64,000 nt of DNA from Clostridium_AD sp050717635 (GTDB taxonomy: Bacteria > Bacillota > Clostridia > Clostridiales > Clostridiaceae), in the NCBI RefSeq assembly GCF_050717635.1, contig NZ_JBOITO010000041.1:5169-69168 (forward strand), in the 5' to 3' direction. The notes under the pieces are model-generated. The model saw only the letters and a list, made by a program, of their open reading frames with translations. It ran no database searches and had not been told where the DNA came from. The position numbers and the translations under genes are program-made. Below are positions 26,894 through 36,050 of this stretch, piece by piece; positions within the stretch are counted from its first letter, which is position 1, and every line of letters starts with the position of its first letter.

Positions 26894-27691
26894 ATGTTAA
26901 ACAAAGCTAAAACATTAAAGAATTACAAATTGAACAGCCTCGATGGGGAAATAGGTAAGGCGAAAGAATTCTATTTCGATGATCAAAACTGGAGCATTCG
27001 ATATCTGATGGCCGATACAGGAAATTGGTTAACTGGTAGACGGGTGTTAATCTCACCTAATTCAATAGTCTCCATTTGTAAAGAAGAGGAATACATCAGC
27101 ATTAATTTGACCAAAAGTAAAATTGAGAACAGTCCAACCTTGGACAGTCATAAGCCAGTCTCGAGACAATTCCAGGAAAAATTGAATGGATATTTTGATT
27201 TGCCAATGCATTGTGTTGGGCAACAAATGGTAGGCGTTTGCCCACCAGATGTGGGCGCATATCCCTTGATTGAGACTAAGAATAACAAAGAAAAGGTTAT
27301 AGAATCTACTATGTCTGATAATGAATGGGATCCACATTTACGTAGCACACATAAGGTGAGTGGCTACGACATTCAGGCCATGGATGGTAAGATTGGCCAC
27401 GTTGATGATTTTATTATAGATGAAGAGACATGGGAGATACGTTATCTGATAATTGATACACAGAATTGGTTGCCAGGGAAAAAGATCGTGCTTTCAACAC
27501 AATGGATAAGTTGCCTTAGTTGGGACGAGTCAAAAGTATTCGTAAACTTTCTGTGTAAGGATATCAAGCAGTCACCGGAGTACACGGAAGAATCTATATT
27601 AAACCGAGACTATGAGATTAGACTATATGAACATTATAATCGTAAGGGATACTGGCAGGTTGAACAGGATGTCAAGAACAATTCTCGTTAG
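26894..27691 (+). CDS. PRC-barrel domain protein (two domains)
   Basis: This 265-residue protein has two PRC-barrel domains. The first (about residues 3-60) has LNSLDGEIGKAKEFYFDD and IRYLMADTGNWLTGRRVLIS. The second (about 150-210) has IQAMDGKIGHVDDFIIDEE and IRYLIIDTQNWLPGKKIVLS. PRC-barrels are small beta domains seen in RimM, photosynthetic reaction centres and many stress proteins; this two-domain layout is common among soil bacteria. GAAAGGAG lies just before the ATG at 26894, so I reject the longer frame at 26852. The function is unknown. A strong hairpin follows. Confidence 0.88.
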   Translation: MLNKAKTLKNYKLNSLDGEIGKAKEFYFDDQNWSIRYLMADTGNWLTGRRVLISPNSIVSICKEEEYISINLTKSKIENSPTLDSHKPVSRQFQEKLNGYFDLPMHCVGQQMVGVCPPDVGAYPLIETKNNKEKVIESTMSDNEWDPHLRSTHKVSGYDIQAMDGKIGHVDDFIIDEETWEIRYLIIDTQNWLPGKKIVLSTQWISCLSWDESKVFVNFLCKDIKQSPEYTEESILNRDYEIRLYEHYNRKGYWQVEQDVKNNSR

Positions 27692-27720
27692 GTAAAATTA
27701 GCATTTATATTTAAAAGTTT

Positions 27721-27772
27721 ATTATTCCCTTCAAAAATAATCGAGAAGATGATTGTTTTTGAAGGGAATAAT
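27721..27772 (+). terminator. Terminator of the PRC-barrel gene
   Basis: ATTATTCCCTTCAAAAA pairs with TTTTTGAAGGGAATAAT, 30 bases after the stop codon. Confidence 0.75.
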
Positions 27773-27881
27773 ATTTGTTGTAACTTTGCTTTATGGGACT
27801 TAGGTCATCGGCATATGGAAACAGCAAGCTGTTGAGAGAGAGTTTAACATAAAATGGGTCATTCATCTACTGGAGAAAAGT

Positions 27882-28054
27882 CTGCTTCTATTGTATTCTT
27901 CACCTGCTGCAACAAAAATCTGTTTCGATAGCGTTATGAGTGTATCTTTATCAAGATACACAACATGGCTTAATTCCTCAGTAAGTTTTTTGCGATATAG
28001 GTTTTTCCACTTGCTGGCGGTGATGTTACTAAAATTAATTTTTTCACAACAATA
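27882..28054 (-). pseudogene. Duplicated N-terminal fragment of the 32.5-kb P-loop kinase
   Basis: About 170 bases are roughly 90% identical to the 5' end of the kinase gene at 32466-33065. The same KKLTEELSHVVYLDKDTLIT and LSKQIFVAAGE can be read, but small indels shift the frame through the P-loop and after the AAGEEYNRS segment. It is a non-functional partial duplicate, followed by a copy of the recurring hairpin. Confidence 0.8.
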
Positions 28055-28090
28055 CAAAAGGGAAGTTCATAAAATGAACTCCCCTTTTGT
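28054..28090. repeat. Recurring GGGAAGTTC hairpin, copy 1
   Basis: ACAAAAGGGAAGTTCAT pairs with ATGAACTCCCCTTTTGT. It is one of six related hairpins in the window (the others are at 33574, 36334, 39330, 47750 and 63914). The downstream flank (TAGTTTATAAATAAATT) is shared with copies 2 and 3. Confidence 0.75.
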
Positions 28091-28203
28091 ATCTTTAAAA
28101 TAGTTTATAAATAAATTCAAATAATGTTTAATCACTACTCCTCTGGTTCATTATTTTAGTGCGAGAAAAAAACAGGGTTTTTAATTCCCTGTTAGCATTT
28201 TAA

Positions 28204-28519
28204 CTATAATAAATTTATCCAATCTCTCCTACCATATAATATTCTAATAATAGTAACTGTTTTACTTTCATCATTAGCAATATAAAATACAATATAGTTA
28301 TCCACCATAATTTTTCGTATCCCTATATAAGCTAATCTTTCATAATTTACTAATGCATTCCTTAGTGGCATATCTTCTAAAGAACTATTTCCTTTAGCAA
28401 TTTTTGAAATTACTTTTTTTTGCAGTTTCAGTTTCTAAAAGTTCTTTGAATATATAAGCACCAATTTCATATAGATCCTCTTCAGCAGGTTTAGTAATTT
28501 GAATATTGAAAGTGCTCAT
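28204..28519 (-). pseudogene. Frameshifted ParE/RelE-type toxin gene
   Basis: The minus strand encodes STFNIQITKPAEEDLYEIG and IFKELLETETAKK, then, after a shift in a run of eight A, SKIAKGNSSLEDMPLRNAL followed by LAYIGIRKIMVDNYIVFYI, ending GRRDWINLL. This is a complete ParE/RelE toxin except for one extra A. The antitoxin fragment ends one base before its ATG. As written, the toxin is inactive. A second remnant of its 3' end is at 36471-36536. Confidence 0.8.
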
Positions 28520-28520
28520 T

Positions 28521-28605
28521 TTATAAGACTTTCTGTATATCATCCAATGCTTCTTTAAAAGGTCTCACCATTTTTTTTTGCATTGCATCTACACCATCCT
28601 GAATC
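28521..28605 (-). pseudogene. C-terminal fragment of the cognate antitoxin
   Basis: The frame encodes DGVDAMQKKMVRPFKEALDD followed by IQKVL and a stop one base before the toxin ATG, the usual antitoxin-toxin coupling. The N-terminal part is missing because the right end of the TnpB element lies here. The protein was probably a small Phd/RelB-like DNA-binding antitoxin. Confidence 0.6.
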
Positions 28606-28800
28606 TCACATGACTGAAGGCACGTGGTTCTTATCTTCTTAAACTTCCATAATACTCTCATTTATAGGGATTGTATTCCTTCTATATCTTACATCATACT
28701 ATGACTCATCTAATTACAATAAGACTTTTACTACCAAAGACTACATTTAGCCCATTAACGATAGTATAATGGCTCGGTTCAAAACCATGTTTGTTAGTAT
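28606..28800 (-). ncRNA. Right end of the TnpB element with probable reRNA/omega-RNA
   Basis: The 190 bases downstream of tnpB are non-coding. On the minus strand they end in a hairpin formed by CACGTG and CATGTG just before the antitoxin fragment. In IS200/IS605-type elements this region is the scaffold of the guide RNA, and the bases after it are the guide. Another small stem (GGTT/AACC near 28776) lies nearer the gene. The assignment rests on position and hairpins only. Confidence 0.4.
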
Positions 28801-30390
28801 TTATATACCCATACTGGATATTAATTTATTACCATTTTCTTTTAATATTCTAAGTCTATTTATTTCTCTATCATGTAATTTCTTAAAATTATCATAACTC
28901 TCAAAACATAAATTTCTATTAATACTTTCTAAATCATTGCTGACATTCATTATTAAAAATGCAGAGTAACAGTCTCGTTGATTTCCAGTAGAAAAATTCC
29001 ATCTATCCTTTAATTCTTTTTTTATGTAATCATCAGTAAAATGATTGTACTGACTAGCCTTCACTTTATGTGTATTTATTTTCAATATTTCCAGTTCATC
29101 ATATTTAAGTTTTCTATTAATTATCTCTATTAATTTAGAAGACGCTTTATTGGATAAGGATTTACCAAATCTTTTCTTCTTATTAAATTTACCAGTCCTC
29201 TCATTAATAGTGGTTTTCTTACTTCTTTTTTGTAATCCTTTAAAATTCACGTTTTCAACTAAGATTCTATCACCTAATGAAATTATATAATTTGCCAACT
29301 TCTCGTGGGATTGTTTTCTAATATCAGTTTGTTTCCTTTGAATATCCTTTAATTCCATTTGAGTTTTAATATATTTTTTAGACTTAACCCATATTAATTT
29401 CTCTTTCTTTCCATTAATTACAATACCAAATTTTATAGTTCCATCACTATTGTAATTATTCGGATTATTAGCACGTCTTTGCCTATCTAATTTTCTTGAT
29501 AATTTAGTTTTTATATCCTGAATGTTATTAATCTCAGGACATAATTCTAATAATTTAACATCATATTTGCTAGATATTGCAATTGTTTGAGTTCCTATAT
29601 CTATTAAAGCATTACCTATCCCTATACTTCTTTTTACATCACCATTTTCTTTATTATATTTTACTGGCGATATACCTTCCATTATTAATTGCACATAGTA
29701 CTTATATTTACCGCGAATAAATTTTCTTATTATTCTACAATACTTAATTCTATCTTGAATAGCCTTTTGAGCATAAATATCATTAGATTTTATAATTATT
29801 GGAATATTTAATCCATTCCATTTAATAATCCCGTCTCTATAAGTTATCCCACTTTTATTCCATTTACCTTCAACACTTCTTAATTCATCATATTTAATAA
29901 AATTAACCCTTTGTGCATCTTTAAATATTAGCTTTTCTAATGCTTTAGAGGCTCTACTCGCTAATGCTTGAGCAGTTTTATTATCTATATTCTTATTAAA
30001 TGGCTTATACATTGGTGTCATGTAATTTATAAGTGAATATTCATTAATGCCGTATCCTCTTAATAAATCAGTTAACTCTTTGTATTTTTGTTTTCTTAGT
30101 TGTTCATATATTTTAGATTTTTTACTCTCTTCATCTTTAAAATATAATTTATTGATTTCTGCTAATTCTTTTCTTATTTTTTTATATACCTTTAATTCGC
30201 TTAAAGCATTAAATTTTTTTAACCCTAGCCCTAAAATAGCATTGTAAAGTTTTCTACATATTTCAAATCTTTTATTTAAGATTATTTCGTCTCTATTATT
30301 TGTATCTAAACTAAGAGTTAAAACATAATTAGGAGTTATTTGTTTTGCCAATGGATATTCACCTCGCTTTCTATTTTTTCTTTTGACCAT
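28801..30390 (-). CDS. tnpB: TnpB-family RNA-guided nuclease/transposase accessory protein
   Basis: This 529-residue protein is TnpB-like, longer than the usual 380-430. The RuvC catalytic residues are visible as D (about 264, in LIDIGTQTIAIS), E (about 377, in VENVNFKGLQKR) and D (about 472, in QRDCYSAFLI). The CxxC...CxxC zinc ribbon normally found between the last two motifs is absent: that segment reads THKVKASQYNHFTDDYIK with no cysteine pairs. No tnpA lies beside it. AAGGA precedes the ATG. The nuclease core looks intact, so it may still be active, but the missing ribbon is a notable departure. Confidence 0.85.
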   Translation of the reverse strand: MVKRKNRKRGEYPLAKQITPNYVLTLSLDTNNRDEIILNKRFEICRKLYNAILGLGLKKFNALSELKVYKKIRKELAEINKLYFKDEESKKSKIYEQLRKQKYKELTDLLRGYGINEYSLINYMTPMYKPFNKNIDNKTAQALASRASKALEKLIFKDAQRVNFIKYDELRSVEGKWNKSGITYRDGIIKWNGLNIPIIIKSNDIYAQKAIQDRIKYCRIIRKFIRGKYKYYVQLIMEGISPVKYNKENGDVKRSIGIGNALIDIGTQTIAISSKYDVKLLELCPEINNIQDIKTKLSRKLDRQRRANNPNNYNSDGTIKFGIVINGKKEKLIWVKSKKYIKTQMELKDIQRKQTDIRKQSHEKLANYIISLGDRILVENVNFKGLQKRSKKTTINERTGKFNKKKRFGKSLSNKASSKLIEIINRKLKYDELEILKINTHKVKASQYNHFTDDYIKKELKDRWNFSTGNQRDCYSAFLIMNVSNDLESINRNLCFESYDNFKKLHDREINRLRILKENGNKLISSMGI

Positions 30391-30529
30391 TTATATATTC
30401 CTTTATATCTTCTTTTTCATTTTACTACTTCTTTTCTAGTATTATTATGTCCTATATATGCATTTATTACAACAAAAATACGAACATATATTCTGTTCAT
30501 AAATTATAAAAAGTTTTTACTTTCGCAAA

Positions 30530-30580
30530 GAACCACTAACTCATCACTGAAGTAACGAGTGTGCGTGGTTCAGTTATCAA
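30530..30580 (-). mobile_element. Left end of the TnpB element with TTGAT target motif
   Basis: GAACCAC (30530-30536) pairs with GTGGTTC (30565-30571), with a further imperfect stem inside, as in the left-end hairpins of IS200/IS605 elements. Directly outside it the minus strand reads TTTGAT (30581-30576). TTGAT is the known target/TAM of ISDra2. The element interrupts the pRiA4b-like gene at this motif. Confidence 0.65.
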
Positions 30581-31349
30581 ATATATATAAGAAACTTTGT
30601 TTTTCTATTAAATCTAACTCTCCAATCTCCACTTCAGCTGCACTAGGACCTTCGTTATTGTAAGGACATTTAAATGATTTTTTTGACCATGGTTCTCCGT
30701 CTATAAAAAATGAATACATATGTTCATTATCGAATTCAAATGCCTCTTGAATTAAATTATGTAAATCATGTAAAGTGTCATGTGCAGCTAATTGTATCTT
30801 TGACCATGTTTGCTTATCTAATGATACTTTGAATGTGTATATCCCATCTTTAAACTTAATTACCTTTCTAGGTAGTGTTTTTTCTAGCTCTACATCATCA
30901 AATATACCTTTGAATACAGTAAGAAATTCTTCATCAAATTCTATGTTCCAGTCGCCATATTCTTTTCTATGGCTTATATTCCACTCTGTTAAATTTCTTT
31001 TTTCATCTAATATTTTAATTATCTTCTCGCCCAATGGAGTTATTATAACTTCCTTCATAAAGAAAATTTTGGAAATACTGTACTTCAATTTCATTTCAGC
31101 ATCTTCTATAACATCCATAACTCCAAAATAAGATAAATATAATAATATGGTGCTTATATCCCTTGCAAATTCATTTATTAAAAACCTCTTATTTGCTTTT
31201 TTTCCAATAACCATTTCCATTTTTATAGCAACCTTCATTGCATCTAAACTATTATAAGATTGAAATTCTAGTTTTTCAAAATCACAATCTACCCATAATA
31301 TCTCTAACAAAAAAATATATTTTTCTAACTCATTTAGCTGTTTGAACAT
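30570..31349 (-). pseudogene. pRiA4b ORF-3-like protein, C-terminus cut by the TnpB element
   Basis: This 259-codon frame encodes an N-terminal region and then the Plasmid_pRiA4_ORF3 domain (YTFKVSLDKQTWSKIQLAAH, DTLHDLHNLIQEAFEFDNEH, MYSFFIDGEPW). It stops abruptly at LYIFDN. In intact family members the domain continues with a YGD-W-type beta strand. The Asp is encoded by the TTGAT target, and the next two codons belong to the TnpB element. The gene is therefore broken. Its function was unknown in any case. Confidence 0.8.
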
Positions 31350-31488
31350 CTCAACCTTTTCTGTAGCTTTTAATGCTCATTTACCGCCACTTATTTTTGA
31401 TTCTGAGTATAATTCACTTAAATACTCACACCTTCACCATAAATTATTTTCCATATTTCTTACAAAATACTGTTCTTTTACTCTTTCA

Positions 31489-32328
31489 TTAACATCCACA
31501 GCACTTTTTATACTTCTTACCGCTTCCACAAGGGCACATATCATTTCTTCCTACTTGCACTGTAGATATTCGTGGCAACGTATTAATCTTAGTTTCATTA
31601 TATATTTGCTTACCCATGACTTTCATATCCCTATACCGTTTCTTTAAGTTTTCCCGTATTTGTTTTTCTTCTTTTTTAAATGACTTTAATATATCATTCA
31701 TATAATTATTAGTACATGTCATAGATTCAACATCATATTTTCCATTCTTTAAACTATATCTTAATGTAAAAATATTTTCACCAGTATTATCCACTTCATT
31801 AACTACTATAAAAGAAATAAAAACTTCATTACAAGGACACTTAGGATTCATACAATATTGATCCTCAATATAAATCAAATTGCTTATTTCATCTCTAAAA
31901 TTTATTATTGCTACATTCTCAAATATTTCACTAAATGCTACGCAACTTCCATTCAATGTAAGATTAATTGCATTCTGGCTAATAGGTTTTACAATAGTTT
32001 CATCTTCAAGTCCCTTGCTTATTTTATCGTTTTTATTAAATCTGTCCTTTATTAACAAATCAAAATCAGTTATAAACTCAGCTATTATTTCATCAGCCTT
32101 AACAGATAAATCATAATATTTTTTATTTATTACTTTAAGCGTATCAATATTTAATGTTACACTAAAAAGTAATTTTCCTTCATTATTTCCTTCGCTAACC
32201 TTTAAGAATTTAAGCGCTACCTCTCTACAGTCACACTTGGGATTAATACAGTAGCTTTCTTTTATAATCATACTCGATGAATAAAACTTTGATTTAACTA
32301 TAAAATCTTCTGAAATTTCGTTTTTCAT
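31489..32328 (-). CDS. SEC-C motif protein with duplicated Cys-rich domain
   Basis: This 279-residue protein ends in a SEC-C zinc-binding motif (RNDMCPCGSGKKYKKCC). The rest consists of two similar halves. Each begins with a C-x4-C-x-C cluster (SYCINPKCDCREVALKF near residue 27 and QYCMNPKCPCNEVFISF near 157), each followed by a beta-rich stretch. The cysteine clusters suggest two further metal sites. The family is usually described only as SEC-C domain-containing. Its function is unknown; it stands alone between a truncated gene and a kinase. Confidence 0.82.
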   Translation of the reverse strand: MKNEISEDFIVKSKFYSSSMIIKESYCINPKCDCREVALKFLKVSEGNNEGKLLFSVTLNIDTLKVINKKYYDLSVKADEIIAEFITDFDLLIKDRFNKNDKISKGLEDETIVKPISQNAINLTLNGSCVAFSEIFENVAIINFRDEISNLIYIEDQYCMNPKCPCNEVFISFIVVNEVDNTGENIFTLRYSLKNGKYDVESMTCTNNYMNDILKSFKKEEKQIRENLKKRYRDMKVMGKQIYNETKINTLPRISTVQVGRNDMCPCGSGKKYKKCCGC

Positions 32329-32465
32329 TTTTATATGTGTTTTTCAATTCCAATACACATATTTCTTCAGGTGAAAAGTTTTCAGGATCAATGATGCCTT
32401 TTCAACAATAAAAAAAGGCACTCAATTAATAGTACCTTGTTTAATATGAATTAATATTTATATAT

Positions 32466-33065
32466 TTATTTTCTACCCGTAGATTCTTCTAGTATATAAA
32501 TTGTTTTTATTAGGGAGTCGGTGAATTCTTCATTAGAAGAGTTTTTGAAGATAAGCAAATCATCTTTTATATAAGGGTCATCCAAGGCAACAGGAATATC
32601 AAAATTAATATCTGCAATATATTCATTCCAATGTGCAAGTTTCCATACATCCCTATCAGAATTTCTCTCAATCATTCTTTGATGGGTTACATCTATTAAA
32701 GTTTCTACCCAAATAACTACTAAAGATGCATTCTTATCTTTTAATATTGCTTTTAGCCTCTTGATATAATTCAAATCTCGTATTTCCTTTGTAAATGGTG
32801 CATTAATTAGCACAATATCATCATAATTCAAAGCTTCCAGTGCAAGTGCTACTATTGTATCGTATTCAGAGTCACGTATATTTTCATTAAAAAAATCTGA
32901 GCTTCTATTGTATTTTTCACCTGCTGCAACAAAAATCTGTTTTGATAATGTAATTAATGTATCTTTATCAAGATAGACAACATGGCTTAATTCCTCAGCA
33001 AGTTTTTTTGAGATATAAGTTTTCCCACTTGCTGGCGGTGATGTTACTAAAATTAATTTTTTCAC
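32466..33065 (-). CDS. P-loop kinase-like ATPase (AAA_33/zeta-like)
   Basis: This 199-residue protein has a P-loop SPPASGKT at residues 9-16 and DKDTLI shortly after, the layout of small nucleotide or metabolite kinases. The lid region carries HQRMIERNSDRDVWK, with several basic residues. The substrate cannot be told. A partial, frameshifted duplicate of its 5' end lies at 27882-28054, so this locus has been copied. The ATG is preceded by a GAGAGGA site. The stop is close to the 3' end of a converging non-coding stretch. Confidence 0.82.
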   Translation of the reverse strand: MKKLILVTSPPASGKTYISKKLAEELSHVVYLDKDTLITLSKQIFVAAGEKYNRSSDFFNENIRDSEYDTIVALALEALNYDDIVLINAPFTKEIRDLNYIKRLKAILKDKNASLVVIWVETLIDVTHQRMIERNSDRDVWKLAHWNEYIADINFDIPVALDDPYIKDDLLIFKNSSNEEFTDSLIKTIYILEESTGRK

Positions 33066-33291
33066 AACAATCCTCTCCTAGTAAAAATTTTTGATTTTGA
33101 AACTTCTCAAACTTATTGAATTTTTTATATCCACATTTATTATACCTCTTTTTTCTGTCTAATATGTTATAAGTTATATGCCTTTATATTCATCTATGTT
33201 GGTTGTATTAATAAGGATTAAATTATACATTAACCAACATTAACCAATATTCATTATTAATTGAAAATAAATCTTTACAAACACTAATTAC

Positions 33292-33650
33292 TATGTTATT
33301 ATAAATGCATAACCAAAGAAAGAAAATTTAAATCATTACAAGAAGCGTGGAAGTAATTCCACAACTTATTAACTTTCATTAGATTAACTGAAATAATTAC
33401 TAATAGAAAGGGGATAGTCCAATGGTTCAAATTGAAATTCCGCAGTGTTTAGAGGATAGTACGATTTTATAAATAAGAGGTCTTTAATATATGTAAAAGA
33501 CACAGATGAATACTTTAATTAAAAAATAATGGCTATGCTCTACTTAATTTAAAATTAAATATGATATATTTTGAAAGGGAAGTTCATAAAATTGAACTTC
33601 CCTTTTGTATTTTTAAATTAGTTTATAAATAAATTGTTTATCATTTAATG
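33292..33650. repeat. Long direct repeat, copy A
   Basis: This sequence recurs at 36051-36410. The central 200 bases (33369-33568) are identical to 36129-36328 with an offset of exactly 2760. The repeat contains a 16-codon frame starting MVQIEIPQC after AAAGGGG, and ends with a GGGAAGTTC hairpin (33574-33606). The two copies enclose the small membrane-protein gene and the M20 hydrolase gene. No transposase is inside. Confidence 0.9.
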
Positions 33651-34357
33651 TTTAACAATATATTTCGTATTTTATCAGTATATCTTTTAGCTAATCCTTC
33701 GGTACAAAATTCGAAATTCTCAATATTTGATACTTTAGGAATACCCATGTTTACATATTGAATGTCAAGTTTTTCAATGATAAAATGTTCATCTTCATCA
33801 TTTTTAGTCCTTCCCCCATCAGTTAAATGTATCTTATTGTCATCATTTAATAGCAAAATATAATAAAAATCACCTTTTGTATAATGCGAATAAGGAAAAT
33901 GTGTTTTCTTACCATAAACTCCTGTGTCAATCTTTACAATATCATTAAAGCTATATTGATTGCCTTGTGGTGATAAAAAAGTATAGTCTATTATTTTATT
34001 ATTTGTTATAACGGTAACATTAAAGAGTATTGTATAAATCAAAATTATATTTAATATTATCAAACTAGCAAGAAAGGATTTTCTATTCTTTTTTATAAAT
34101 CTTTTATTAAAATTAATTATAAATTTTCTAAAACTCTTATTTAAAAAGCAGAAAAATCCAAATATAATATAAAACTCATAAATAAAAACTAAAACAGAAA
34201 AAGGATATTTAAAAGTCCAGATTATGTACTCTTTGGGTAAAAATAACTTTGTTTGAATAGTTGTGATCAACACCCAAACGCCTAATGTTAATATTAGTAT
34301 ACTAATTAGTGAAACCAAGCCAATAATAATTAATTTTAATACTTTTAATATCTTCAA
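33641..34357 (-). CDS. Four-helix membrane protein of unknown function
   Basis: A protein of about 238 residues has hydrophobic segments near residues 5-30, 40-65, 90-110 and possibly one more, then a C-terminal soluble domain of about 110 residues containing FLSPQGNQYSFNDIVKIDTG and YYILLLNDDNKIHLTDGGRT. The TTG at 34357 is preferred as start: GGAG lies eight bases upstream, while the ATG at 34375 precedes that site. The C-terminal domain has the look of a PH-like or YcxB-like membrane-associated fold. I do not recognise the family firmly. Confidence 0.65.
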   Translation of the reverse strand: MKILKVLKLIIIGLVSLISILILTLGVWVLITTIQTKLFLPKEYIIWTFKYPFSVLVFIYEFYIIFGFFCFLNKSFRKFIINFNKRFIKKNRKSFLASLIILNIILIYTILFNVTVITNNKIIDYTFLSPQGNQYSFNDIVKIDTGVYGKKTHFPYSHYTKGDFYYILLLNDDNKIHLTDGGRTKNDEDEHFIIEKLDIQYVNMGIPKVSNIENFEFCTEGLAKRYTDKIRNILLNIK

Positions 34358-34398
34358 ATTGAACTCTCCTCTCATACATTCTTGTCTTCTTTATAATT

Positions 34399-34569
34399 GT
34401 GAATTTAAAACAAATAAGTTCTGTTGCTTTTGAAACCATGAATCGTCTGGCAGCAAATAATGAACTTTTAATAAATATCGACTATAATGCTGTGCTGGAT
34501 TTAGGTGGAGATTTTGCGCTTCGACTTAATTATACATGCTTTTACGATAGGCTTGTAAAGTACTGCTGA
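34399..34569 (+). pseudogene. Unidentified coding remnant
   Basis: An open plus-strand stretch encodes AFETMNRLAANNELLINIDY and then NAVLDLGGDFALRLNYTC before a TGA. The amino-acid texture is protein-like (balanced charges, an LDLGGDF turn), but no ribosome site or start fits, so it looks like the tail of a lost gene. I could not identify the family. Confidence 0.45.
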
Positions 34570-34668
34570 AATCATAATGTGACTCATGAGGTATTGCCCC
34601 CTAGTAGTTTCAATAAAGATAGGCTCAGCTCCACAGTATATCTTAATTAATTTTTATTTATAAGATTT

Positions 34669-35892
34669 CTACTTCCTATCAATTTCCAAAACTGTCTGAA
34701 GAACTACATTTATGCCACTCAAACATTCTTTAAGCGATGTAAATTCGGGTTCGCAATGGCTATGTCCATCCTTACTTGGAACAAAAATCATAGTTGTAGG
34801 TATTATACTTGCAACATACTGTGCATCATGTCCAGCACCACTGTACATTTTTTCACTTGTATAGCCATGTGCATCGACACTCTTTTGAACTAAACCCACT
34901 AATTCTTCATCAAATTCAATTGTATCACGCGCCCACGCCTCTTGATACTTAACTTCACACTTATCAAATTCCTTAGGCATATTCTTTATTATTTCAACAA
35001 CTTGTTTAATAACCTCTGGATCTTGATGTCTTGCATCTAATGAAAAATCAACCAAGTCAGGAATAACTGTATGTACACATGGGTGGCAAATAATCTCACC
35101 AGTAGTATATACAAGCTTACTGTCAAGTTTATCAAGTTCTTCATGTAAATATTTAAGAACAGAAGCTGCAGCCAGAAGAGCATCTCTTCTGTATGGCATT
35201 GGTGTAGTTCCAGCATGATCAGCCTGTCCATACGTCCTAATTCTATAGTTAACCATTCCTACAACGCCTTCAACAACGCCAATCTGCTTCTTATCAGCTT
35301 CAAGGACAGGACCCTGCTCTATGTGTAGTTCCAGCATTGCCATATAGTTTTTAGGACTCAGTCTATTTATCTCGTCCCCTATATACCCACTCTCCTGCAA
35401 AGCTTCACCAAATGTCTTTCCTTTCGGACTCTTAGACTCTAACATCTTATCTTTTTCAAACTTACCACAAACAACTCCAGAAGACATCATTGCAGGAGCA
35501 TAAAGTGAACCTTCTTCATTGGTCCATATCATTGCTGTAATTGGATGCCTATGAGAAATCTTTTCTATAACTATTGTTTCAACTACTTCAAGTGCTGTTA
35601 TAACTCCCAGAATACCATCGTAATTACCACCATTTCTAACTGAATCACAATGTGATGCGATTACAATTCCCTTAAAATTCGCTTCTGTTCCAGGAAGAGT
35701 TGCATACATATTCGCCATATCATCGGTAACAGTCTCAACCCCAACTGCCTTCATTCTCTTAACGAATTCTTCTCTAGCCTGAAGTGCTTCTTCTGACAAA
35801 GAAAACCTTGTGATACCTCCATGTCCAGCATCACCAAATGTAGAAAATGTTTCAATCTTATTTTGCACTCTGTCTTTATTACAATTTATCAT
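34669..35892 (-). CDS. M20-family amidohydrolase (carbamoylase/allantoate hydrolase-like)
   Basis: This 407-residue zinc-dependent enzyme belongs to the hydantoinase/carbamoylase branch of peptidase family M20. Metal-binding motifs are IASHCDSVRNGGNYDGILG and the glutamates of NEEGSLY. LELHIEQGPVLE, the dimer-domain YGQADHAGTTPM and the C-terminal GAGHDAQY are also conserved. Members hydrolyse N-carbamoyl amino acids, allantoate or ureidoglycine. GGAGG precedes the ATG at 35892, which I prefer over 35907. It is enclosed by the long direct repeats. No other purine or hydantoin genes are adjacent, so the substrate is open. Confidence 0.9.
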   Translation of the reverse strand: MINCNKDRVQNKIETFSTFGDAGHGGITRFSLSEEALQAREEFVKRMKAVGVETVTDDMANMYATLPGTEANFKGIVIASHCDSVRNGGNYDGILGVITALEVVETIVIEKISHRHPITAMIWTNEEGSLYAPAMMSSGVVCGKFEKDKMLESKSPKGKTFGEALQESGYIGDEINRLSPKNYMAMLELHIEQGPVLEADKKQIGVVEGVVGMVNYRIRTYGQADHAGTTPMPYRRDALLAAASVLKYLHEELDKLDSKLVYTTGEIICHPCVHTVIPDLVDFSLDARHQDPEVIKQVVEIIKNMPKEFDKCEVKYQEAWARDTIEFDEELVGLVQKSVDAHGYTSEKMYSGAGHDAQYVASIIPTTMIFVPSKDGHSHCEPEFTSLKECLSGINVVLQTVLEIDRK

Positions 35893-36050
35893 ATTACTAA
35901 CCTCCATTTATAAGACAAATAATTCATTTAGATGTAATTGATAGAATCACCCCATAATTCTGTACATTATATCATACTTAGGATAAATATTTGAAATTAT
36001 AACAATTTCCCCTCTATTAATCACAGTAATTACCAAGGATCAGTCTCCAT

